A stretch of DNA of 64,000 nt from Roseibium porphyridii. Its GTDB lineage: Bacteria; Pseudomonadota; Alphaproteobacteria; Rhizobiales; Stappiaceae. The notes beneath the pieces are model-generated. The model saw only the letters and a program-made list of their open reading frames with translations, ran no database searches and had not been told where the DNA came from. The stretch is from the NCBI RefSeq assembly GCF_026191725.2, contig NZ_CP120863.1, positions 2,584,001 through 2,648,000 on the forward strand, written 5' to 3'. Positions within the stretch are counted from its first letter, which is position 1; every line of letters starts with the position of its first letter. Shown here in pieces: positions 51,816 through 62,723 of this stretch. Made by a program: the position numbers and the translations under genes.

Positions 51816-53828
51816 ATGCCGAACAGTTTCACTGGACCCGACAGCTTTTACAGCGCCGATGAAGACGACTGGTGGGCATCGGTCGACAAGGCACTTAAGG
51901 GGCAGTCAAGAGACCGGCTGTTTGGGCAGACTGAAGACGGTTTTGATACGGCGCCGCTCTATCCTCGGCGTTCTGATACGGCAGCGAAATTGTTGCGCGC
52001 AGGCAATGCTGACTGGGCGGTCGTCCAAAGGATTGACATACCAGACCCTTCCCAAGCCAACCTGCAGATCCTCGATGACCTCAACGGTGGCGCGAGCGGT
52101 CTTGATCTTATTTTCTTCGGAGCACCGAGCGCTTACGGAAGCGGCATTCATGTGGAAGGTCTTTCTTCCATTGAAACGCTGCTGAAGGACGTTCAACTGG
52201 ACCTGATCAGTCTCAGATTCGACGCCGGTCGGGAGAACATACAGGTTCTTGCAGCGTTGTTCGCCTATCTGGAAAAGCAGGGACTTGATCCAGCGACTGT
52301 GAACATCACAGCCGGGTTCGATCCCTATAGCTGGATCGCAGAGAACGGCGTTGCGCTTGACGATATGGAAAATGTGTTTCGGCATTTCCGTGACGCTGTC
52401 GGATCTGCACATGAGCTGGGCAGCCCGGCTCGCCTGATGAAGGCGGACGGACGGGTCTGGCATGAGGCCGGGGCAACTCCAGCTCAAGAGCTGGCGCTTG
52501 TTCTGGCTTCCGCGGCTGCACATCTTCGGATGCTGGAAGACACGCAACTCCCTCCCGAAGACTGGCCGGACCGCATCTCAATGAGCCTGGTTGCCGAAGC
52601 CGATCAATTCGGAACCATTGCGAAAGCTCGCGCCATCCGCGCGCTCTGGGCCTGTGTTCTGGAGGGTGCCGAGTTGCCACAAAGCCCGATGCAGCTGCAC
52701 ATGTGCACGTCTTTCCGAATGCTCACGCGAAGGGATCCCTGGGTCAACTTGCTAAGAAATACCGTTGCAGCCTTTGCTGCCGGTGTTGGCGGTGCGGACA
52801 GCATCTGTGTGCTGCCACACACGCTCGCAGTGGGCTTGCCTGACGCATTTGCGCGCAGAATTGCACGCAACACCCAGTCGATCTTGCTTGAAGAGAGCAG
52901 CCTTTCAAAGGTCATGGACCCATCAGCGGGATCGGGTGCGATTGAAGGCAGAACGGATAATCTGTGCGAAGTGGCCTGGAAACTATTCCAGGAAATCGAG
53001 GCTGCTGGCGGACTTGTCAACGCAATTCGATCTGGTTTTGTGCACGACAAGATTGAAGCTGCGAGAACAGATTTGCAGGCGAAAGTCGCGCGGAGAAAGA
53101 GGCCAATTACCGGTGTCAGCGAGTTTCCGGATCTCTCAGAGAAGGCTGTCGAGGTTCTTCAGGCCACATCTCAGGACATAGCAGACTTGGAGGCACCTCC
53201 ACAGGAATTGCCGGAACCGGGAACCGGCGAGCGGCTGAATGCCGTGAAAGCTCTGGCGTTGCAGGGGCACTCTCTTCGCAAGCTTGGAATGCGTCTCGAT
53301 CTTGTGCCACGCGACACTTCGCTCAGAGCATTGGAAACGGGACGGATCGCAGAACCTTTTGAGCGTCTACGCTCAGACGCTGAAGACTATGAAGCGCAGA
53401 ACGCGGCTCCGCCTAGAGTGTTTTTGGCGAGCCTTGGAAGCCTCGCACAGTTTACGGCACGTGCGACCTGGACCGCGAATGCCTTTGCCGCTGGCGGAAT
53501 AGAGACTGTTGGCCCGCAGGTTTTTGAAACGCGCGAACAACTGATTGCGTCTTTCAGGCAAAGCGGCGCACCGCTGGCATGTCTGGTATCATCGGATGCG
53601 GTCTATGAGGCAGAGGCAGAAGCCGTCGCTGTTGGGCTCAAGGAAGCTGGCGCGACACATCTTTATCTGGCTGGTAAACCCGGCGAGCGGGAAAAGAGCT
53701 ACACTGAAGCTGGCATAGATACATACCTTTATGCTGGTTGCGATCTGCTTGCCTTGCTTGAAACAGCGCATGGGCGTCTCACCAAGGCCGCCGACACCGC
53801 GTTGACAGATCTGGAGGTCCGGGGATGA
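51816..53828 (+). CDS. mutA: Methylmalonyl-CoA mutase small (beta) subunit
   Basis: 670-residue small subunit, catalytically inactive partner of the large subunit. It has a TIM-barrel half ([49 protein letters not shown] segments), [19 protein letters not shown] and a degenerate B12-like C-terminal domain lacking the DxHxxG motif. The ATG at 51816 is chosen over an upstream in-frame start with no domain content. It overlaps the large-subunit start by four bases (ATGA), so translation is coupled. Confidence 0.93.
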   Translation: MPNSFTGPDSFYSADEDDWWASVDKALKGQSRDRLFGQTEDGFDTAPLYPRRSDTAAKLLRAGNADWAVVQRIDIPDPSQANLQILDDLNGGASGLDLIFFGAPSAYGSGIHVEGLSSIETLLKDVQLDLISLRFDAGRENIQVLAALFAYLEKQGLDPATVNITAGFDPYSWIAENGVALDDMENVFRHFRDAVGSAHELGSPARLMKADGRVWHEAGATPAQELALVLASAAAHLRMLEDTQLPPEDWPDRISMSLVAEADQFGTIAKARAIRALWACVLEGAELPQSPMQLHMCTSFRMLTRRDPWVNLLRNTVAAFAAGVGGADSICVLPHTLAVGLPDAFARRIARNTQSILLEESSLSKVMDPSAGSGAIEGRTDNLCEVAWKLFQEIEAAGGLVNAIRSGFVHDKIEAARTDLQAKVARRKRPITGVSEFPDLSEKAVEVLQATSQDIADLEAPPQELPEPGTGERLNAVKALALQGHSLRKLGMRLDLVPRDTSLRALETGRIAEPFERLRSDAEDYEAQNAAPPRVFLASLGSLAQFTARATWTANAFAAGGIETVGPQVFETREQLIASFRQSGAPLACLVSSDAVYEAEAEAVAVGLKEAGATHLYLAGKPGEREKSYTEAGIDTYLYAGCDLLALLETAHGRLTKAADTALTDLEVRG

Positions 53829-55990
53829 GCAGGATCCCGAATTATTCCGACAAACCGTTCCGCAACGTGTTGCCGAATGTTGAAAAGGCTGGCCAAACGG
53901 CTTGGAAAACGCCAGAAGACATCGACGTGCCACCGGTTTTCGAAGCAGTGGACACCGAGGGCCTCAAGCACATCGACACCTGGCCGGGTTTAGCGCCATA
54001 TCTGCGCGGACCATATCCAACGATGTATGTCCAGCAGCCCTGGACTGTGCGCCAATACGCAGGCTTTTCAACGGCAGAAGATTCCAATGCTTTTTACAGG
54101 CGCAATCTTGCGGCGGGTCAAAAAGGGTTGTCGGTCGCGTTCGATCTCGCCACTCACAGGGGATATGACAGCGATCATCCCCGTGTTTCGGGCGATGTCG
54201 GCATGGCCGGTGTGGCCATCGATTCCATTTATGATATGCGTACGCTCTTCTCTGGAATTCCGTTGGACAAGATGAGCGTGTCCATGACCATGAATGGTGC
54301 AGTTCTGCCCGTTCTGGCGCTTTATATCGTGGCTGCCGAAGAGCAGGGTGTCGCGCAACAGGATCTTTCAGGCACCATTCAGAACGATATTCTGAAGGAG
54401 TTCATGGTCCGCAACACCTATATCTATCCTCCGCAGCATTCGATGCGGATCATCTCGGATATTTTCAGCTACACCTCGCAGAACATGCCGCGGTTCAACT
54501 CGATCTCCATCTCCGGCTATCATATGCAGGAAGCGGGTGCGACGGCGGATCTGGAACTTGCCTATACGATTGCCGATGGAATCGAATATGCCCGTGCCGG
54601 GGTGGCCGCAGGCATGGATATTGACCGTTTCGCGCCGAGGCTGTCGTTCTTCTGGGCGATAGGCATGAACTTCTTCATGGAAGTTGCCAAGCTGAGGGCT
54701 GCACGCCTTATCTGGGCGACACTAATGGAAGAAAACTTCCAGCCGAAAAACCCGAAGTCTTTGTCCCTGCGCACCCATTCGCAGACATCGGGTTGGTCGC
54801 TGACAGCTCAGGACGTGTTCAACAATGTGGTTCGCACATGCGTTGAAGCCATGGCGGCAACACAAGGACACACCCAGTCCCTGCACACCAACGCGTTGGA
54901 TGAAGCCTTGGCCCTGCCGACTGACTTTTCGGCACGCATTGCCCGCAACACACAGCTATTCCTGCAACAGGAAAGCGGGACGACCAAGGTGATCGACCCG
55001 TGGGGCGGTTCCTTTTACGTTGAAAAGCTGACAGCCGATCTGGCCGAAAAAGCAATGGCTCATATCCGCGAAGTGGAAGAACTTGGCGGAATGGCAAAGG
55101 CGATTGAGAAGGGCATTCCGAAACTACGCATCGAGGAGGCCGCAGCCAAAACGCAGGCACGGATCGATAGCGGTACTCAGACGGTTGTCGGTGTCAATAA
55201 ATTCAAACCTGAAAACGAACCCCCGATCGATGTCCTGAAGGTCGACAATGCCCAGGTCAGGGCCGCCCAGATCGACAAACTGAGGCGGCTGCGCGAGGAA
55301 CGGAACGAGACTGAGACACAGGCTGCTCTTGAAGCCCTTACCAAGTGCGCAGAAACCGGCGATGGCAACCTGCTGGACCTTTCCGTCAAGGCCGCGCGTG
55401 CGATGGCAACAGTCGGCGAAATCTCCCTCGCCATGGAAAAGGTTTTTGACAGACACAAGGCCGAAATCAAGTCTATTGCCGGGGTCTACAAACGGGAGGC
55501 AGGCGAGATGTCCGGAACCATGGACAAGGTGCAAAAGCTGGTTGAAACCTTTGAGGACAATGACGGCCGTCGCCCGCGTATACTTGTCGCAAAGATGGGC
55601 CAGGACGGCCACGACCGTGGACAGAAAGTGATCGCTTCGGCCTTCGCCGACCTTGGTTTTGATGTCGATATCGGTCCGTTGTTCCAGACGCCCGAAGAGG
55701 CCGCCCGTCAGGCTGTTGAAAACGACGTTCATGTCGTCGGCGTTTCATCGCTCGCGGCAGGTCATCTGACGCTGGTTCCAGCTCTGAAATCCGCACTTGC
55801 ACAAGAAGGGCGAGAAGACATCATCATCGTAGTTGGCGGCGTTGTCCCGCCGCAGGATTATGATGCCCTTTATGAAGCTGGCGCAGCTGCGATCTTCCCG
55901 CCGGGAACGGTTATCGCCGAAGCTGCGGTTGGCCTGATCGGTAAGCTGAATGAGCAGTTGGGATACGGATCGGCAGAAGCTGCCGAATAG
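53825..55990 (+). CDS. mutB: Methylmalonyl-CoA mutase large (alpha) subunit
   Basis: 721-residue adenosylcobalamin enzyme that interconverts methylmalonyl-CoA and succinyl-CoA in propionate metabolism. Substrate-barrel motifs include [20 protein letters not shown] and [39 protein letters not shown] and the B12 domain motif [15 protein letters not shown] near residue 595 (DxHxxG) with [12 protein letters not shown] are intact. Length is normal. Operon with mutA; its chaperone MeaB is encoded elsewhere in the window. Confidence 0.96.
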   Translation: MSRIPNYSDKPFRNVLPNVEKAGQTAWKTPEDIDVPPVFEAVDTEGLKHIDTWPGLAPYLRGPYPTMYVQQPWTVRQYAGFSTAEDSNAFYRRNLAAGQKGLSVAFDLATHRGYDSDHPRVSGDVGMAGVAIDSIYDMRTLFSGIPLDKMSVSMTMNGAVLPVLALYIVAAEEQGVAQQDLSGTIQNDILKEFMVRNTYIYPPQHSMRIISDIFSYTSQNMPRFNSISISGYHMQEAGATADLELAYTIADGIEYARAGVAAGMDIDRFAPRLSFFWAIGMNFFMEVAKLRAARLIWATLMEENFQPKNPKSLSLRTHSQTSGWSLTAQDVFNNVVRTCVEAMAATQGHTQSLHTNALDEALALPTDFSARIARNTQLFLQQESGTTKVIDPWGGSFYVEKLTADLAEKAMAHIREVEELGGMAKAIEKGIPKLRIEEAAAKTQARIDSGTQTVVGVNKFKPENEPPIDVLKVDNAQVRAAQIDKLRRLREERNETETQAALEALTKCAETGDGNLLDLSVKAARAMATVGEISLAMEKVFDRHKAEIKSIAGVYKREAGEMSGTMDKVQKLVETFEDNDGRRPRILVAKMGQDGHDRGQKVIASAFADLGFDVDIGPLFQTPEEAARQAVENDVHVVGVSSLAAGHLTLVPALKSALAQEGREDIIIVVGGVVPPQDYDALYEAGAAAIFPPGTVIAEAAVGLIGKLNEQLGYGSAEAAE

Positions 55991-56073
55991 CATCACGGAT
56001 GTATGACGGTTTTGCTGCCCAGGCAGGACCGGGCAGCTGAAACTTGCATTTTTGAGGTGTTCTCAAAATGCGC

Positions 56074-56295
56074 TCAAGTTCCGCTTTCAGGGTCAGGCTC
56101 AAAGATCAGAATGTCGCCGGGCTGGCAGTCCAGCACTTCGCAGATTTTTTCAAGCGTTTCAAACCGCACACCCTTTACTTTGCCGGATTTGAGCAGCGAG
56201 ACATTCTGTTCCGTAATTCCAATGCGCTCGGCCAACTCCTTTGAACGCATCTTGCGACGGGCGAGCATGACATCCAGTTCAATGATGATTGGCAT
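56074..56295 (-). CDS. Small Xre/YozG-family HTH regulator
   Basis: 73-residue Cro/C1-type helix-turn-helix: LARRKMRSKELAERIGITEQNVSLLKSGKVKGVRFETLEKICEVLDC (shown in parts). Such proteins are paired with DUF2975 membrane proteins in other bacteria. It starts 24 bases after the DUF2975 gene, so it ends a three-gene unit on the minus strand. Confidence 0.88.
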   Translation of the reverse strand: MPIIIELDVMLARRKMRSKELAERIGITEQNVSLLKSGKVKGVRFETLEKICEVLDCQPGDILIFEPDPESGT

Positions 56296-56318
56296 GATGG
56301 GTTCCCGGTGCACCGTTG

Positions 56319-56900
56319 CTATATTATTTGTCTGTTTTCTTCTGCAAGCAGAGCGGCCTCGCGCATGATCCATCCGAAAAGGAGCAAGAGCGCTCCGAGA
56401 ATCATGCAAAATATTTCCTCACCATCAACGGTGACGTCAACAATCCTTTCGCCTTCGGCGAAGTCCAGCGTGAGGATCAGCCAGGCGACAGGTTCACTGG
56501 CCACGTCAAAAAGCGCATACGAAATGAGCCAGATACCAAGCACTACGATGGCTTCTGATGTCTTTGAAGAAAAGAACTCCAGATTTTGAAACTGCAGACA
56601 CAGGTTTCGTAAACTCCAGAGCGCGCCAAACAAAAGTGTGAGCGTGACCACAACCAGTGTTGTCAGAGCTAACCGCATTCCAATTGGCATCTCAGCAAGC
56701 AACCGTTCTGTTTCATCGATAGAAACGGTTGCGAGGCCTAACAGTGTTCCGAATGAGGGAACCAGCAGGGAGGCAACGCTAATAAGGGTGACAATCGCCA
56801 GGCCGAACACGCAGACCGAAACGCCCCATTTCAAGGACCCTGCGAGAAACCGAATGCGTTGTAGGCGTATAGGCTCGCCAGTTGATCCAGCTCTGGTCAT
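56319..56900 (-). CDS. DUF2975 membrane protein (copy 2)
   Basis: 193-residue protein with four helices (~20-45, ~75-95, ~110-130, ~155-178), a DUF2975 membrane protein. Its C-terminus EEIFCMILGALLLLFGWIMREAALL is nearly the same as that of its neighbour. ATG at 56900 has GGAG upstream. Function unknown; possibly a membrane partner that controls the Xre regulator. Confidence 0.85.
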   Translation of the reverse strand: MTRAGSTGEPIRLQRIRFLAGSLKWGVSVCVFGLAIVTLISVASLLVPSFGTLLGLATVSIDETERLLAEMPIGMRLALTTLVVVTLTLLFGALWSLRNLCLQFQNLEFFSSKTSEAIVVLGIWLISYALFDVASEPVAWLILTLDFAEGERIVDVTVDGEEIFCMILGALLLLFGWIMREAALLAEENRQII

Positions 56901-56922
56901 CTGATTGATCTCCAGCCGCGCA

Positions 56923-57504
56923 TCAGACGAACTGCCGGTTCTCGTCGGCAATCAGTGCCGCCTCGCGCAGGATCCAGCCGAACAGCAGCATGAGAGCACC
57001 CAAGATGAAACAGAAAATCTCAGCGCCATCGAGCGAGACCTCCAGGGAACGTTCACCAGGGGGAAGATCATAGGTCAGGATCACGGAACCAATCGGATCG
57101 CTGATCAGGTCAAAAACCGCAAAAATGATCAGCCAGACACCGATGGAAATGACGTTGGCAAGCGTTTTGGGAGAGAAGAATTCCATCATCTGGAAGCGTT
57201 TGAAGACCTGTCGAATGTTCCAGATCGACAAGGAAAGACAGGCAATAGCCACCCAGAATAGCACTGCAATTCCCAAACGTTGACCGTATGGAATTTCGCC
57301 AATCTTACGTTCGACTTCTGCAATGTCGATCGTTTCATTGGGGTCGATCAACAGATTGCTCGGCATGGCGACTTCAAAGAGAATGACGGCGCCAAGCAAT
57401 ACCATAAGGGCAAGAACCAGGGTGACCGCCCATTTCATGAACGCGGACAGCCTTCGAATTCTCGTTAGCCGTTTTTCTCTTTCTGCCCATTCCTGAGAGT
57501 TCAT
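56923..57504 (-). CDS. DUF2975 membrane protein (copy 1)
   Basis: 193-residue paralogue of the following gene, the same length, with four membrane helices. The last 34 residues match the second copy at 26 positions by my count. CTGGAGCAACC precedes the ATG at 57504. First gene of the unit DUF2975-DUF2975-HTH, formed by tandem duplication. Confidence 0.85.
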   Translation of the reverse strand: MNSQEWAEREKRLTRIRRLSAFMKWAVTLVLALMVLLGAVILFEVAMPSNLLIDPNETIDIAEVERKIGEIPYGQRLGIAVLFWVAIACLSLSIWNIRQVFKRFQMMEFFSPKTLANVISIGVWLIIFAVFDLISDPIGSVILTYDLPPGERSLEVSLDGAEIFCFILGALMLLFGWILREAALIADENRQFV

Positions 57505-57685
57505 TGGTTGCTCCAGTAGGTAACTCACTTGGTGGTGTGTCTACAGCGCCAGTCGGTGAAATGCAATTATTTTGATATTGCTATTGACAAAAAAATTAAT
57601 GCAAACAATTTTAAAATTATCGTTTTGCAATAAGAAATGAAAATTGTGAAGCGAGGTAAGACTCAAAACTCAAGCGAGATCCTCG

Positions 57686-58426
57686 ATGGTAAGTTCTTTT
57701 GCCAATTATGTTTTTTTCGTTCCGGCCAAATTACGGCGTTCCGCGGTCCTGCGGAAACTGCGCTGCCACTGGCTGATAGAACCCGTCATTTTATGTGTTG
57801 TCCTGATCCTGCTCGTCTCGGGAGCCCGTGCAGCCGATCTCGACGACTTCGAGGCACCTGGTTTCGATCCTGTGCCCGCCCCAACGTCCATTTGGGCAGG
57901 GCCCTATTTGGGTTTTGAGGCTGGGCCGTCACAAACGGTGACCGAGGTCAAGGCAAATGGGAGAACGAAAGATGCTTCACGGCTGGATGCTGCCTTTGGT
58001 CTTTTTGGCGGCTACAATTGGCAAGTGTCGCGATTTGTACTCGGCGTTGAGGGCGGGGCCACCTATCTCGGTGGACGCGAGACGGTTCGGCATCCAGCTT
58101 TGGGTAGTGTCAAGACCGGCGCAAAGTGGACCGCCAGTGCCAAGGCACGAGCAGGCCTGCCAATCAGGAACTTCATGCCTTATGTCAGCGTTGGCTTGGC
58201 CGCGACGGAACACAGTCTCAAAGCCAATGGAAAGGAACGTTCATCCGTTTCCCTTGGTCCCGTGCTGGGTGCAGGCCTTGAAGTTGCCGTGCAAGACAAA
58301 TGGCGACTTCGTGCCGACTACAGCGTGACAGGCATAGTTGACGACAAGGCAAATTATGGCGGCACGAGCGTCAAGCGTGCGTCCGGAAATCATCGGTTCA
58401 TGATCGGCTTGTCGCGCTCGTTCTGA
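57686..58426 (+). CDS. Outer-membrane beta-barrel protein (Omp25/RopB-like)
   Basis: 246 residues. An N-terminal ~50 residues end in a signal-like helix (PVILCVVLILLVSGARAAD) followed by an eight-strand barrel pattern: SIWAGPYLGFEAG, FGGYNWQVSRFVLGVEGG, PYVSVGLAATEHSL, WRLRADYSVTG and a C-terminal HRFMIGLSRSF ending in Phe as outer-membrane proteins do. The signal region is longer than usual, so the true start may be downstream, but no better start codon exists in frame. Terminator follows. Confidence 0.82.
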   Translation: MVSSFANYVFFVPAKLRRSAVLRKLRCHWLIEPVILCVVLILLVSGARAADLDDFEAPGFDPVPAPTSIWAGPYLGFEAGPSQTVTEVKANGRTKDASRLDAAFGLFGGYNWQVSRFVLGVEGGATYLGGRETVRHPALGSVKTGAKWTASAKARAGLPIRNFMPYVSVGLAATEHSLKANGKERSSVSLGPVLGAGLEVAVQDKWRLRADYSVTGIVDDKANYGGTSVKRASGNHRFMIGLSRSF

Positions 58427-58451
58427 TCCCGCAATACCAGCCAAATGAAAC

Positions 58452-58483
58452 CACCGGCAGCCAAACCCTGCCGGTGTTTTTCT
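58452..58483 (+). terminator. Rho-independent terminator after the outer-membrane protein gene
   Basis: CACCGGCAG / CTGCCGGTG 9-bp perfect stem, 7-base loop, then TTTTTCTT. It lies 25 bases after the stop. Confidence 0.93.
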
Positions 58484-58497
58484 TGGTTACCTGCCAA

Positions 58498-59160
58498 TCA
58501 GCTTAGGGCCGACAATCCGGTCAGATCCGCAAGGACGGCCTTCGGGGCAAGATCCAGATATTCGTCCGGCATGCCTGTCCTATTCATCCAGACAGTGCGA
58601 AAGCCGAATGCGGTTGCGCCGGCAACATCCCAACGGTTGGACGACTGAAAGGAGACCTCTTCAGGATAGATCCTGAACTGGGTCGTGACCATTTCATAAA
58701 CCTGCGGATCGGTCTTGAATGTCTTCAGGTCGTCTACCGAGAAGATTTCGTCGAAGAGGTCGCTCAACCCAGAGGCCTTCGCTGCCGCCTCCAGCATTGC
58801 AGGCGACCCGTTCGAAAGGATAGCGATCTTTGCGCCTGTCGCTTTCAGATCGGTCAGGACTTGCGGAACTTCAGGATAGCAGTCCAATTCCCAATAAGCG
58901 CTCAACAGATCGTCTCGAAGGGACCTGTCGGCTGAGGGAACAAGCGCAAAGGCCGTGTCCAGTCCCTGTTGTGTCAATTCCCAGAAGTCTTTGTATTGAC
59001 CCATGAGCGCGCGCACCCAGGAATATTCGAGCTGCTTTTCACGCCATAGCGATGAAAGTTTCTGAGCGTCAGGCCCGAGTTTCGATGCGTGTTTGCGCAC
59101 AGCTGCATGCACGTCAAATAGAGTGCCATATGCGTCAAACACAAAAGCGGCATGTGCCAT
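58498..59160 (-). CDS. Haloacid dehalogenase, type II (L-2-haloacid dehalogenase-like)
   Basis: 220-residue HAD hydrolase. Nucleophile Asp9 in FVFDAYGTLFDVHAA, motif II ILSNGSPAML, Lys in FKTDPQVY and SSNRWDVAGATAFG form the site of (S)-2-haloacid dehalogenases, which turn halogenated alkanoates into hydroxy acids. Convergent with the barrel protein gene after its terminator. Confidence 0.92.
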   Translation of the reverse strand: MAHAAFVFDAYGTLFDVHAAVRKHASKLGPDAQKLSSLWREKQLEYSWVRALMGQYKDFWELTQQGLDTAFALVPSADRSLRDDLLSAYWELDCYPEVPQVLTDLKATGAKIAILSNGSPAMLEAAAKASGLSDLFDEIFSVDDLKTFKTDPQVYEMVTTQFRIYPEEVSFQSSNRWDVAGATAFGFRTVWMNRTGMPDEYLDLAPKAVLADLTGLSALS

Positions 59161-59267
59161 ACCCGGATCTCCATCGCCTTAAAAATGAACCGCGGCAGAG
59201 AAGCCTCTGGCGGACCGTGCGTCAAGCACGCTGATATGCGACAAAAGTGGCATAGGCTCAAGCCAGA

Positions 59268-59699
59268 TTACTCGGTTGGAAGTTCTACCGCCCCATCCGG
59301 TGCTATTGTCCAGAAAGGATTGTGCGCGATTTCCAACAGATGACCACCGGGCACTTCGACATAAGAGCTGTACCCACCCCAAAAGGCCTTTTCGGGTGTT
59401 TTGACCGGGTTTGCCCCAGCCTTTACCGCCTTGGCAAACATCTCATCGACGTCTTTTTCAGAGCGGGCGTTCCAGGCAAGGGTAATCGCGCCGGTTGGAT
59501 TTTCGGTTACCGGGCGGTCGATTTCCTTGGCGAGTGCTTCACGGGAATAGAGCGCAAACACGCCTCCGATGACCTGAAAGAAAACGACCTCAGGTGAGGG
59601 GGCGGCGTTGACCTTCCAGCCGAGACCACTTTCAAAGAATTGACGGGCAGCTCCGACATCGGGAACTGCGAGGGTTGTCATTGAAATACGTTGTTCCAT
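59268..59699 (-). CDS. VOC-fold (glyoxalase-like) protein
   Basis: 143-residue VOC domain: ISMTTLAVPDVGAARQFFESGLGWK, VVFFQVIGGVFALYSRE and the second half ITLAWNARSEKDVDEMF with WGGYSSYVEVPGGHLLEIAHNPF. It may act as a small-molecule binding or resistance protein. AAGGAG precedes the ATG. The 305-base divergent gap to the aminotransferase gene holds no further gene. Confidence 0.88.
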   Translation of the reverse strand: MEQRISMTTLAVPDVGAARQFFESGLGWKVNAAPSPEVVFFQVIGGVFALYSREALAKEIDRPVTENPTGAITLAWNARSEKDVDEMFAKAVKAGANPVKTPEKAFWGGYSSYVEVPGGHLLEIAHNPFWTIAPDGAVELPTE

Positions 59700-60004
59700 G
59701 TCACAGATCTCCTTTTTGATGCGTAAGAACAAATAGAGAACATTGTCGTTACTGTGTCAACGTCTCGACAACAATAGTGTGGTGGCAGCCGCCCGTGGTT
59801 TTCAAATTTCAGAAGAAGGATCTGAAGGAAGAAAATTCCTTTTTGAGTGCGCACTTTGGAGGTTTTTGTCTCAAAACACGAGCCTTTGAGGAATAAAGAA
59901 AGCGACTTTTTTCAATCATGCGGTAAGCTATTGACCTTGGATTGTGCGCGGTGTTGTGTCGGTTTGCAAGACAGCTGGCGACAGGAAGAAAAACTGGAGG
60001 AAAC

Positions 60005-60862
60005 ATGAGCGGGTGGAGTGACACATGGACCTGGATCGACGGGACTTGGCACGAAGGCAATCCGCCAATCATGGGGCCGCGAACCCATGCCTCCTGGTTG
60101 GGGTCTAGTGTTTTCGATGGGGCCCGTTTCTTCGATGGCGTCATGCCCGATATTGATCTGCATTGCTTGCGCGTCAACGATTCTGCCCTGGCACTAGGCA
60201 TCAAGCCAACCATGAAAGTCGGTGACATGGTTGAGCTCACAAAGGAAGGTTGCGCCAAATTCAAAGGCGATCAGCAGATTTATGTGAAGCCGATGTATTG
60301 GTCGGAACACGACGGACCCGGTGTCATCACCGGGGATCCGAACAGCACACGTTTTTGCCTTTGTCTGTTCGACGCGCCAATGGCTCCCAAGGATACCGCG
60401 ATGAGCATCACGCTGTCGCCTTATCGTCGGCCGACAATGGAATGTATGCCGGTCAATGCCAAGGCCGGATGCCTATATCCCAACAATGCCAGGGCTATGG
60501 TTGAGGCCAAGGAACGCGGCTTCGACAATGCTGTTGTAAGGGATATGCTCGGCAATGTCGCTGAGTTGACGTCTGCCAATATCTTTATGGCAAAAGACGG
60601 CAAGGTTCACACACCGGCTCCGAACGGAACTTTTCTGAACGGCATCACGCGCCAGCGTGTCATTCAGCTGCTCAGATCTGCGGGCTTTGATGTGTTTGAG
60701 CGCACAATGGGCTATCAGGATTTTCTCGAAGCGGACGAGATTTTTTCGACCGGGAACTATAACAAGGTCACTCCGGTGAAGCGCATCGAGAAGAGAGACC
60801 TGCAGCCAGGTCCAATTGCAGCTCGTGCACGCGACCTTTACTGGGACTTCTCGCATTCCTGA
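60005..60862 (+). CDS. Branched-chain aminotransferase-like class IV enzyme
   Basis: 285-residue fold IV PLP enzyme. The site elements are VFDGARFFDG, the PLP lysine in NAKAGCLYPNN (Lys ~152), ELTSANIFMAKDG and GITRQRVIQLL. It resembles the branched-chain aminotransferase family; D-amino-acid or aminodeoxychorismate activity is possible. GGAGGAAAC precedes the ATG. Own promoter in the divergent region from the VOC gene. Confidence 0.88.
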   Translation: MSGWSDTWTWIDGTWHEGNPPIMGPRTHASWLGSSVFDGARFFDGVMPDIDLHCLRVNDSALALGIKPTMKVGDMVELTKEGCAKFKGDQQIYVKPMYWSEHDGPGVITGDPNSTRFCLCLFDAPMAPKDTAMSITLSPYRRPTMECMPVNAKAGCLYPNNARAMVEAKERGFDNAVVRDMLGNVAELTSANIFMAKDGKVHTPAPNGTFLNGITRQRVIQLLRSAGFDVFERTMGYQDFLEADEIFSTGNYNKVTPVKRIEKRDLQPGPIAARARDLYWDFSHS

Positions 60863-60912
60863 TCCCGGGAGACACGTTACCCTGTCTTGACCTGAAGAAC
60901 AGGTCCGTGCGG

Positions 60913-62139
60913 CTACCTTACCGCAAGCGCTGCCGCAACAAGCAGGGCTACTGCTGCTGCCAGCGATGCCCCATCAAACGAGCCCGTGAGGTTGTGCAGA
61001 TAGCCTGCAAACCACGGGCCGATCACCTGGCCAATTCCGAAACTGGCCGTCAGGATGGCCAACATCCTTCGGATCGCTTCAGGGCCACCCGCACTTGCCA
61101 GGCGCCGGCCTTCCATCAAGCCAAGCGCAGTCATGCCCATGAAGGTGCCCCCAAGAAGAGCTGCACCCAGCAGGAATACTGATGGAGCCTGCCCAATCAC
61201 AGTGAGGGCGACACCGGCTGCTTCGATGACACTTGCCAAAGCAAAGGCGCGCCTTGCCCCCAGAGAATTGGAAACTTTGTTCCAGATATAGATCGACGGC
61301 ACCGCAAAAAGGCCAACGGTCAGCCAGACAAAAGGCTCGGCTGGCTGCAGGGCAGGGGTCGTTCGCGCAATCGTGGAGACAAATGTTGCGGTGATGACAT
61401 AGCCGAAGCCAAACAGTCCATAGGCAAGGATTAATCGAACAAGGCCGGGTTCCAGATAGCTTATTGTTGTCTCGTAGCTATTTACGGCGCTGGTGGTGGC
61501 CTCGTTGGATGGATTTAAGAGCGAAGTGTCTTTGCCCGGTACAAGAAAAGCTGCCAATACCAGAAGAACAAAAGTTGCAGCGCCACTCGCCAGCCACAAG
61601 CCACGCCAATCAGTCCCTGCATGCGCGAGGGATGCTACCAGTATTGCTGAAAAGGCGATGCCGCAGCCGACACCGGCAAAATGCAGCGCAGAGAGGCCTC
61701 CGCGGCCTGCGGCGTTGAGGCGTTCAAGGATCAGGGTTGTTGAAAAAACGAGAACAAATGCGCTGGCTACACCGCTCAGGAAACGGATTGCCAAAAAAGC
61801 AAAGAGAGCAGTTGTCAGAGCCATTGCAGCGCTTGTCAGCGCGCTGACAAGCAATCCGCCAAGGAACCACATGCGAGGGCTGCCTGACAAAAAACGTGAC
61901 GCGCCAGCAAGAGCTCCGGAAAGATAGCCAAGAAAATTTGCAGCCGCGATCAGACCTGCTTCATCGGCTGGCAGATTCAAGCCTTCGGTCATGAAAGGCA
62001 GGATTGGCGTGTAAACGAACCGGCCGATACCCATAGCAGCGGCAAGCGCGCAAAGGCCGCCGATTGCAAGTGTGGCCGGATCGCGGGAGAGGGCTTTCAT
62101 TCCGGTCTCGCGGCTTCCGGTATTTCCAGTCAGTGCCAT
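60913..62139 (-). CDS. YbfB/YjiJ-family MFS transporter
   Basis: 408-residue twelve-helix transporter. N-terminal AMGIGRFVYTPILPFM, GLIAAANFLGYLSGAL and GGTFMGMTALGLMEGR are typical of the YbfB/YjiJ group. Ribosome site is weak; an ATG 13 codons downstream is an alternative start. Substrate unknown. Convergent with the class IV aminotransferase. Confidence 0.88.
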   Translation of the reverse strand: MALTGNTGSRETGMKALSRDPATLAIGGLCALAAAMGIGRFVYTPILPFMTEGLNLPADEAGLIAAANFLGYLSGALAGASRFLSGSPRMWFLGGLLVSALTSAAMALTTALFAFLAIRFLSGVASAFVLVFSTTLILERLNAAGRGGLSALHFAGVGCGIAFSAILVASLAHAGTDWRGLWLASGAATFVLLVLAAFLVPGKDTSLLNPSNEATTSAVNSYETTISYLEPGLVRLILAYGLFGFGYVITATFVSTIARTTPALQPAEPFVWLTVGLFAVPSIYIWNKVSNSLGARRAFALASVIEAAGVALTVIGQAPSVFLLGAALLGGTFMGMTALGLMEGRRLASAGGPEAIRRMLAILTASFGIGQVIGPWFAGYLHNLTGSFDGASLAAAVALLVAAALAVR

Positions 62140-62342
62140 TTAGCGCGAATGGAAGGGTCTTTGCCACTCTCGATTTGCCATGTCACTCGGCTCGTTGGAA
62201 ATTCAAGCGCGTTTCGATTGCTTTGCCGGGTCCGGAACTGGATCGAGATCCAGGCCAATTTGTTGCGCTATCGGGGTTGGTCTTCTCTTAGGGCAGCCTG
62301 AAACAGGACTTCTGCAGCGTCGCGTTTGCGGACCAGATTGTT

Positions 62343-62723
62343 TCAAAGAAGAGCCTGCGCAAGGATCATCAGAACTCCCGCACCCACAATGTAGCCGGCG
62401 TCTATGGCAAGTGCAGCAAAGCTCTTTTTGCAGAAAGCACCATTTGAAATCGTCAATGCGGCAGCGGCCAGAATGGCAAGAATAGCCGCGAACAGCGCAT
62501 TGAATGTAGCGGTGATGCCAATCACGGTCGCCAAAAAGAACAGCCCGATTATCTGAAGCATCATGGCGCTCATCGGAGGCTTACTGTCTTTGTTGAGTTC
62601 GACACCGGAACCTTGGGCCCAGGCTTTCGCAAAGAGCAACGGGGAATAAACCAGCCATCCGAACAAGAAAGCGACGACGGTGCCAGCACCAACTGCAATC
62701 CAGTTTACGTTTTCAACTTCCAC
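62343..62723 (-). CDS. DUF1761 membrane protein
   Basis: 126-residue protein with four probable helices. The motif VNWIAVGAGTVVAFLFGWLVYSPLLFAKAW (shown in part) is the DUF1761 hallmark. A GTG start is chosen because TAAGGAGGCGATA lies six bases upstream; the upstream ATG in the same frame has no such site. Function unknown. Confidence 0.85.
   Translation of the reverse strand: MEVENVNWIAVGAGTVVAFLFGWLVYSPLLFAKAWAQGSGVELNKDSKPPMSAMMLQIIGLFFLATVIGITATFNALFAAILAILAAAALTISNGAFCKKSFAALAIDAGYIVGAGVLMILAQALL

Noticed and set aside
56014..56037. GCTGCCC/GGGCAGC stem-loop between the mutase and HTH genes
   Set aside because: No T tract on either strand, so it was not called a terminator.
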